DNA of 10,056 nucleotides from Treponema sp. (GTDB lineage: Bacteria > Spirochaetota > Spirochaetia > Treponematales > Breznakiellaceae): assembly GCA_031263435.1 (NCBI GenBank), contig JAISFT010000079.1, positions 1-10,056 of the forward strand, in the 5' to 3' direction. The position numbers and the translations under genes are program-made. Positions 7,376 to 10,056 of the stretch are shown here, piece after piece. The notes below the pieces were generated by a model that had not been told where the DNA came from, ran no database searches, and was given only the letters and a program-made list of their open reading frames with translations. The first letter of the stretch is position 1. Each line of letters opens with the position of its first letter.

Positions 7376-7404
7376 AAAATACCACGGGACGCCGTGATTC
7401 TCAA
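7376..7404 (-). promoter_or_regulatory. Extended -10 promoter for the membrane protein gene
   Basis: On the minus strand, TTGAGA (7404-7399, five of six consensus bases) is 17 nt from TATTTT (7381-7376). A TG one base before the -10 gives TGGTATTTT. The -10 ends 6 nt before the ATG, the same geometry as at the receptor gene, and no ribosome binding site lies between. This supports a leaderless transcript. Confidence 0.45.
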
Positions 7405-7462
7405 GGATCAGACGGCAGGCCCCGGTAATGCCCGAAGCCCCGAATAAATGCCTGCAGCCGTA

Positions 7463-7492
7463 TAGACAAGATCGTTATCACTCTGATATAGT
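7463..7492 (+). promoter_or_regulatory. Promoter for the infC-rpmI-rplT cluster
   Basis: TAGACA (7463-7468) and TATAGT (7487-7492) are 18 nt apart, and TG one base upstream of the -10 makes an extended -10 (TGATATAGT). The predicted transcript starts near 7499, giving a leader of only about 36 nt before the infC start. Confidence 0.55.
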
Positions 7493-7509
7493 AACCATAA
7501 CTGTCCCCT

Positions 7510-7530
7510 GCCCCGTGGGGGCGGAGGAGG
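7510..7530 (+). promoter_or_regulatory. Leader hairpin abutting the infC ribosome binding site
   Basis: GCCCC (7510-7514) and GGGGC (7518-7522) can form a 5-bp all-GC stem with a GTG loop. It is followed after two bases by the strong Shine-Dalgarno AGGAGG (7525-7530), which lies 4 nt before the TTG start. The stem sits where it could affect ribosome access. There is no U-run, so it is not a terminator. The leader is too short for the long L20 leader seen in some Firmicutes. Confidence 0.4.
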
Positions 7531-7534
7531 CCAG

Positions 7535-8053
7535 TTGTCGGAAAAGGATTTAAGGATAAACGAACAGATCCGGGTGCGGGAGGTACGCCTGATCCGGGAT
7601 GAGGGTGAACAGCAGGGGATTATCAGTACCCTGGAAGCCCTCGGAATTGCCAAAAGTCTGGGGCTTGATCTGGTGGAAGTGGCCCCCCAGGCCAATCCGC
7701 CGGTGGTCAAGATTCTGGATTACGGCAAATTCAAATTCGAGAATGAGAAAAAAGTTCGGGATTCTAAAAAAAAGCAGAAGTTGCTGAAGCTTAAAGAAAT
7801 CCGGATGCAGCCAAAGATTGACGAACACGACTTGGATTTTAAGTCCAAGCATGTCCGCGAATTTTTGGGAGAAGGCAACAAGGTCAAGGTAACGGTCCGT
7901 TTCCGGGGTCGTGAGCTTGCCCACACGGAATTGGGCCTGGAAGTCCTTAAGGATGTCCTTGCCCGGGTGGAAGGGGACTATGTGATGGATAAGGCTCCGG
8001 CTATGGAAGGGCGGTTCATGTCCATGGTGTTAAGCCCCAAAGCCAAAAAATAA
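7535..8053 (+). CDS. infC: Translation initiation factor IF-3
   Basis: A 172-residue IF-3, which binds the 30S subunit, prevents premature 50S joining and checks the start codon and initiator tRNA. The N-terminal domain begins [13 protein letters not shown], and the family signature [14 protein letters not shown] lies at 59-72. A lysine-rich linker (about 72-88) follows, then the C-terminal domain with [10 protein letters not shown] at 121-130 and the end [13 protein letters not shown]. The start is TTG, chosen because AGGAGG lies 4 nt upstream and the protein then has the normal short N-terminus; no ATG or GTG gives a better fit. A non-ATG start is usual for infC in many bacteria, where it can serve self-control. 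It begins the conserved cluster with rpmI (15-nt gap) and rplT. Confidence 0.97.
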   Translation: MSEKDLRINEQIRVREVRLIRDEGEQQGIISTLEALGIAKSLGLDLVEVAPQANPPVVKILDYGKFKFENEKKVRDSKKKQKLLKLKEIRMQPKIDEHDLDFKSKHVREFLGEGNKVKVTVRFRGRELAHTELGLEVLKDVLARVEGDYVMDKAPAMEGRFMSMVLSPKAKK

Positions 8054-8068
8054 GAAACGGAGCGGTAT

Positions 8069-8269
8069 ATGCCCAAGATGAAGACAAAGAAAAGCGCTGC
8101 CAAGCGCTACTCTTTTACGGGGACCGGCAGGGTCAAGTACAAGAAACAGAACCTCCGGCATATCCTTACCAAAAAATCCGCCAAACGGAAACGAAAACTC
8201 CGTCATGGCGGTATCCTGTCGAGTGATAATGTGGCCGTCATCAAAAAGCGGCTGTTGCCTTACGGTTAA
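8069..8269 (+). CDS. rpmI: Large ribosomal subunit protein bL35
   Basis: A 66-residue, strongly basic protein of the usual L35 length. It starts [19 protein letters not shown] and has the conserved [16 protein letters not shown] core. It binds 23S rRNA in the 50S subunit. CGGAG lies 6 nt before the ATG. It sits between infC and rplT, the standard order, with a 33-nt gap to rplT. Confidence 0.98.
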   Translation: MPKMKTKKSAAKRYSFTGTGRVKYKKQNLRHILTKKSAKRKRKLRHGGILSSDNVAVIKKRLLPYG

Positions 8270-8302
8270 CATCGTTGACCCTGTCAGCATAAGGAGAAGA
8301 AT

Positions 8303-8665
8303 ATGCCTAGAGCGGTAGATGGCGCCAAACGGAAGAACCATCGCAAGAAGATTCTCAAGCAGGCCAAAGGTTATTGGGGCCGCAGACATTCTAACTATAA
8401 AACAGCGAAAGACGCCGTTACCAAGGGTCTTTCCTATGCCTACCGGGACCGGCGGGACCGGAAGGGCGACTTCCGGCGGATATGGATCATCAGAATCAAC
8501 GCCGCCTGCCGGGCGGAGGGGATTACCTATTCCCGGCTGGTGAATGGTCTTTTGAAAGCGGGGGTTAAGATCGACCGGAAAGCCCTGGCCTATCTGGCGG
8601 TGCAGGACACGACGGCCTTCAAGGCCATCGTCGGAAAGGCAAAAACAGCCGCCGTATCCGGTTAA
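8303..8665 (+). CDS. rplT: Large ribosomal subunit protein bL20
   Basis: A 120-residue L20, an early 50S assembly protein that in several bacteria also represses its own operon by binding the mRNA. The N-terminal basic extension ([20 protein letters not shown]) is followed by [18 protein letters not shown] and by [20 protein letters not shown], then the C-terminal domain with [26 protein letters not shown] lies 6 nt before the ATG. No terminator follows; the next gene begins 27 nt later, so transcription probably continues into the cell-division genes. Confidence 0.98.
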   Translation: MPRAVDGAKRKNHRKKILKQAKGYWGRRHSNYKTAKDAVTKGLSYAYRDRRDRKGDFRRIWIIRINAACRAEGITYSRLVNGLLKAGVKIDRKALAYLAVQDTTAFKAIVGKAKTAAVSG

Positions 8666-8692
8666 ACGGCCGGCGCCCGTGGGGAGCATACG

Positions 8693-9259
8693 ATGATTAC
8701 CCTTGATCAGGTCAAACTTCTGGAAGCGAAGGTGGTCCGGGCCGTTGAATATGTGGAACGGATTTCCCGGGAGAAGTCCCAATTGGAGGGAAAGCTCGAT
8801 TCCTATCAAAAGCGGATCGGCGAGATGGAGGTTCTGATCCAAAAGTTCAAGGAGGATCAGGGCCGCATCGAGGAGGGAATCCTCTCCGCCCTGGACCGGC
8901 TGAACCGCTTTGAGGATAGCATCGAAAAGAGCATCGGCCCGCTGGTTTCCGAGGCAGAATCCAAACCGGCCGGCCGATCGGCCGGCGGTGCGGCGGGGCA
9001 GAAAAAAGAAAGCCCGGCCCCGGATCCGGTTTCGGCCCCAAACCCGGCCGCGGGCCCCGCGGTAACGGCAAAATCCGCGGTGGTTTCACAACCTGGTCCG
9101 GCGCTTACGGAAACAGCGGCGGAGCAAATGGCTGAATCCCCGGATACGGAGACGATAGAAAAACTGGAACCCGACACCGGAGAAGATGCGGAGGAGATTC
9201 CCTTTGAGGACGAATCCTCCCAGGACAGCCCGGCCGCCGGGGAACTCGATATTTTTTAG
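8693..9259 (+). CDS. ZapB-like coiled-coil protein with acidic tail
   Basis: A 188-residue protein whose first 85 or so residues form a continuous coiled coil (heptads through VKLLEAKVVRAVEYVERI and KSQLEGKLDSYQKRIGEMEV). An Ala/Pro-rich low-complexity stretch (about 93-150), an acidic segment and a short C-terminal end GELDIF follow. Coiled coil plus position directly before a zapA-type gene suggest a ZapB-like partner that links ZapA to other division-ring parts. The sequence alone does not prove this, since short coiled coils are hard to assign. GGGGAG lies 6 nt before the ATG. The stop is only 6 nt before the next start. The length exceeds E. coli ZapB (about 80 residues) because of the tail. 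Confidence 0.7.
   Translation: MITLDQVKLLEAKVVRAVEYVERISREKSQLEGKLDSYQKRIGEMEVLIQKFKEDQGRIEEGILSALDRLNRFEDSIEKSIGPLVSEAESKPAGRSAGGAAGQKKESPAPDPVSAPNPAAGPAVTAKSAVVSQPGPALTETAAEQMAESPDTETIEKLEPDTGEDAEEIPFEDESSQDSPAAGELDIF
8969..8986. repeat. 18-bp perfect palindrome inside the ZapB-like gene
   Basis: GCCGGCCGATCGGCCGGC reads the same on both strands. It lies where the coiled coil ends and the low-complexity tail begins, and encodes part of PAGRSAGG. It may simply reflect GC-rich codons for Ala, Gly and Arg. Confidence 0.6.
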
Positions 9260-9265
9260 CCGGCC

Positions 9266-10056
9266 ATGCCCCAAAACGATCTGCATGTGGAAGTCCTTGG
9301 AGCTTCCTTTACCATAACCGCAGACGAGGAAAGGTCCTATCTGGAAGAACTTCTGGAGGACTACTACCTTAAGGTACGGAACATGCAGCGATCCACCGGC
9401 CTGAAGGATCCCCTCAAGATCGCCATTCTGACCGGCTATACGCTCTGTGACGAACTCTACAAGGCCCGGCACAACCATAATGCCGCGGAAGAGGAAGAGA
9501 CCTTGCAGCGTACCCTGAACCTTTTTGCCCGGCTCGACGAGGCCCTGGAAAAGGACCAGCCTGTCCAGGCCCTGTACCCCCTTGAAAACCCGGTAAAACA
9601 CTACGAATGGGGTTCCCCCTCCTGGATACCCCAGTTGCTGCGCCGTGAAAACCCCGGGGACGAACCTTGGGCGGAACTCTGGATGGGAGTACATCCTGCC
9701 GCCCCTTCTATGCTGAAAAACCAGGCCAAAAAGAGTCTGGCGCAGCTTATCGCCGCCGATCCTCCCCGCTATGTGGGAAAAGAGGGGGCCGCGAATTTCG
9801 GCGGCCTCCCCTTCCTGTTCAAGCTCCTTGCCGCGGCCCGGCCCCTTTCCATCCAGGCCCACCCCAGCAGGGAACAGGCCCGGCAGGGCTGGCAGCGGGA
9901 AAATGAACTGGGCCTGGCTCCGGACGCCCCGGATCGGAATTACCGGGACAACAACCACAAGCCGGAGATCCTCTGCGCCCTCAGTCCCTTTACCGCCCTC
10001 TGCGGGTTCCGCCATCCCCAGGACATTGATTTTCTTATTTTTACCTGTTTTGCCGC
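9266..10056 (+). CDS. ZapA-phosphomannose isomerase fusion protein, C-terminus cut by window edge
   Basis: One uninterrupted frame of 263 codons starts at the ATG at 9266 and runs off the window. Residues 1 to about 95 look like a whole ZapA: an N-terminal strand pair (LHVEVLGASFTI), then a helix with the core DPLKIAILTGYTLCDELYK (48-66), then a coiled-coil helix ending near LDEAL. ZapA promotes FtsZ bundling at the Z ring. From about 103 a type I phosphomannose isomerase begins: NPVKHYEWGS (108-117), AELWMGVHP (136-144), IQAHP with Q197 and H199, and NHKPEILCALSPFTALCGFR (230-249) with E234. These match the zinc ligands Q97, H99 and E134 of E. coli ManA; the fourth ligand lies beyond the window. 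That enzyme interconverts mannose-6-phosphate and fructose-6-phosphate. There is no clear Shine-Dalgarno, so translation is probably coupled to the upstream ZapB-like gene. A sequencing error hiding a stop is the main alternative. Confidence 0.85.
   Translation, partial: MPQNDLHVEVLGASFTITADEERSYLEELLEDYYLKVRNMQRSTGLKDPLKIAILTGYTLCDELYKARHNHNAAEEEETLQRTLNLFARLDEALEKDQPVQALYPLENPVKHYEWGSPSWIPQLLRRENPGDEPWAELWMGVHPAAPSMLKNQAKKSLAQLIAADPPRYVGKEGAANFGGLPFLFKLLAAARPLSIQAHPSREQARQGWQRENELGLAPDAPDRNYRDNNHKPEILCALSPFTALCGFRHPQDIDFLIFTCFA
9489..9505 (+). promoter_or_regulatory. Possible internal ribosome binding site and TTG start at the fusion junction
   Basis: A purine-rich GAAGAGGAAGAG stretch just upstream of an in-frame TTG at 9503 (codon 80) could allow separate initiation of the isomerase part with a short N-terminal extension. 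No ATG or GTG lies between codons 41 and 139. This is weak; the same purines encode the acidic run EEEE. Confidence 0.2.

Noticed and set aside
7408..7710. Minus-strand frame crossing the infC start, considered as a small gene upstream of the membrane protein
   Set aside because: It overlaps the infC promoter and coding start, is Arg/Ser-rich without motifs, and no ribosome binding site supports it.
8030..8842. 270-residue minus-strand open frame across rpmI-rplT
   Set aside because: It lies opposite three unmistakable plus-strand genes and shows no family motif; it is an antisense shadow.
9053..9067. CCGCGG...CCGCGG inverted repeat in the ZapB-like tail
   Set aside because: It is short, in coding sequence, has no U-run, and fits Ala/Gly/Pro codon use in GC-rich DNA.
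9086..10015. 309-residue minus-strand open frame opposite the ZapA-isomerase gene
   Set aside because: Composition is Gly/Phe/Arg-rich without motifs, and the plus frame carries two recognisable domains with catalytic residues.
1..10056. CRISPR arrays, tRNAs, insertion sequences, phage genes
   Set aside because: Nothing on either strand resembles spaced direct repeats with unique spacers, a cloverleaf with acceptor stem, transposase motifs or terminal inverted repeats; the window reads as ordinary chromosome.

Overview
The window is a gene-dense stretch of bacterial chromosome, high in GC (roughly 55-60% by eye), with almost no non-coding DNA. Gene content and protein style point to a spirochaete, probably a Treponema-like lineage. 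The clues are an infC-rpmI-rplT cluster followed directly by a ZapB-like coiled-coil gene and a ZapA gene, the spirochaete-like L20 N-terminus ([12 protein letters not shown]), and a Ton system with two ExbD paralogues. This placement is inferred from protein style, not from a search.

Layout. (1) Positions 1-5037, minus strand: a compact Ton operon. In transcription order it holds a TonB-dependent outer-membrane receptor (845 aa), ExbB, ExbD, a second ExbD, and a TonB-like protein cut by the left edge of the window. After a 38-nt gap behind the receptor, every junction overlaps (11, 4 and 4 nt), so receptor and energising motor are probably made together. The TonB linker holds seven tandem 13-residue Pro/Glu-rich repeats. 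(2) Positions 5038-5125: a short divergent intergenic region with an extended -10 promoter for the receptor operon and an operator-like dyad in front of the next gene. (3) 5126-6748, plus strand: a polyol/hexuronate dehydrogenase of the mannitol dehydrogenase family. (4) 6752-7369, minus strand: an unrecognised multi-pass membrane protein, converging on the dehydrogenase with a 3-nt gap. (5) 7370-7534: a second divergent intergenic region with a promoter for each side. (6) 7535 to the end, plus strand: infC (TTG start), rpmI, rplT, a ZapB-like coiled-coil gene, and an open frame running off the right edge.

The most notable feature is that last frame. From 9266 to the end of the window one uninterrupted reading frame encodes a complete ZapA-like cell-division domain followed by a type I phosphomannose isomerase with its N-terminal region and visible zinc ligands intact. 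As read here, a Z-ring accessory protein is fused to a sugar-phosphate isomerase, directly behind a ZapB-like partner gene and downstream of a translation operon. Secondary observations are two minus-strand genes whose extended -10 elements lie exactly 6 nt before an ATG with no Shine-Dalgarno, suggesting leaderless mRNAs; mutually exclusive complementary segments ahead of the dehydrogenase; and a hairpin abutting the infC ribosome binding site.
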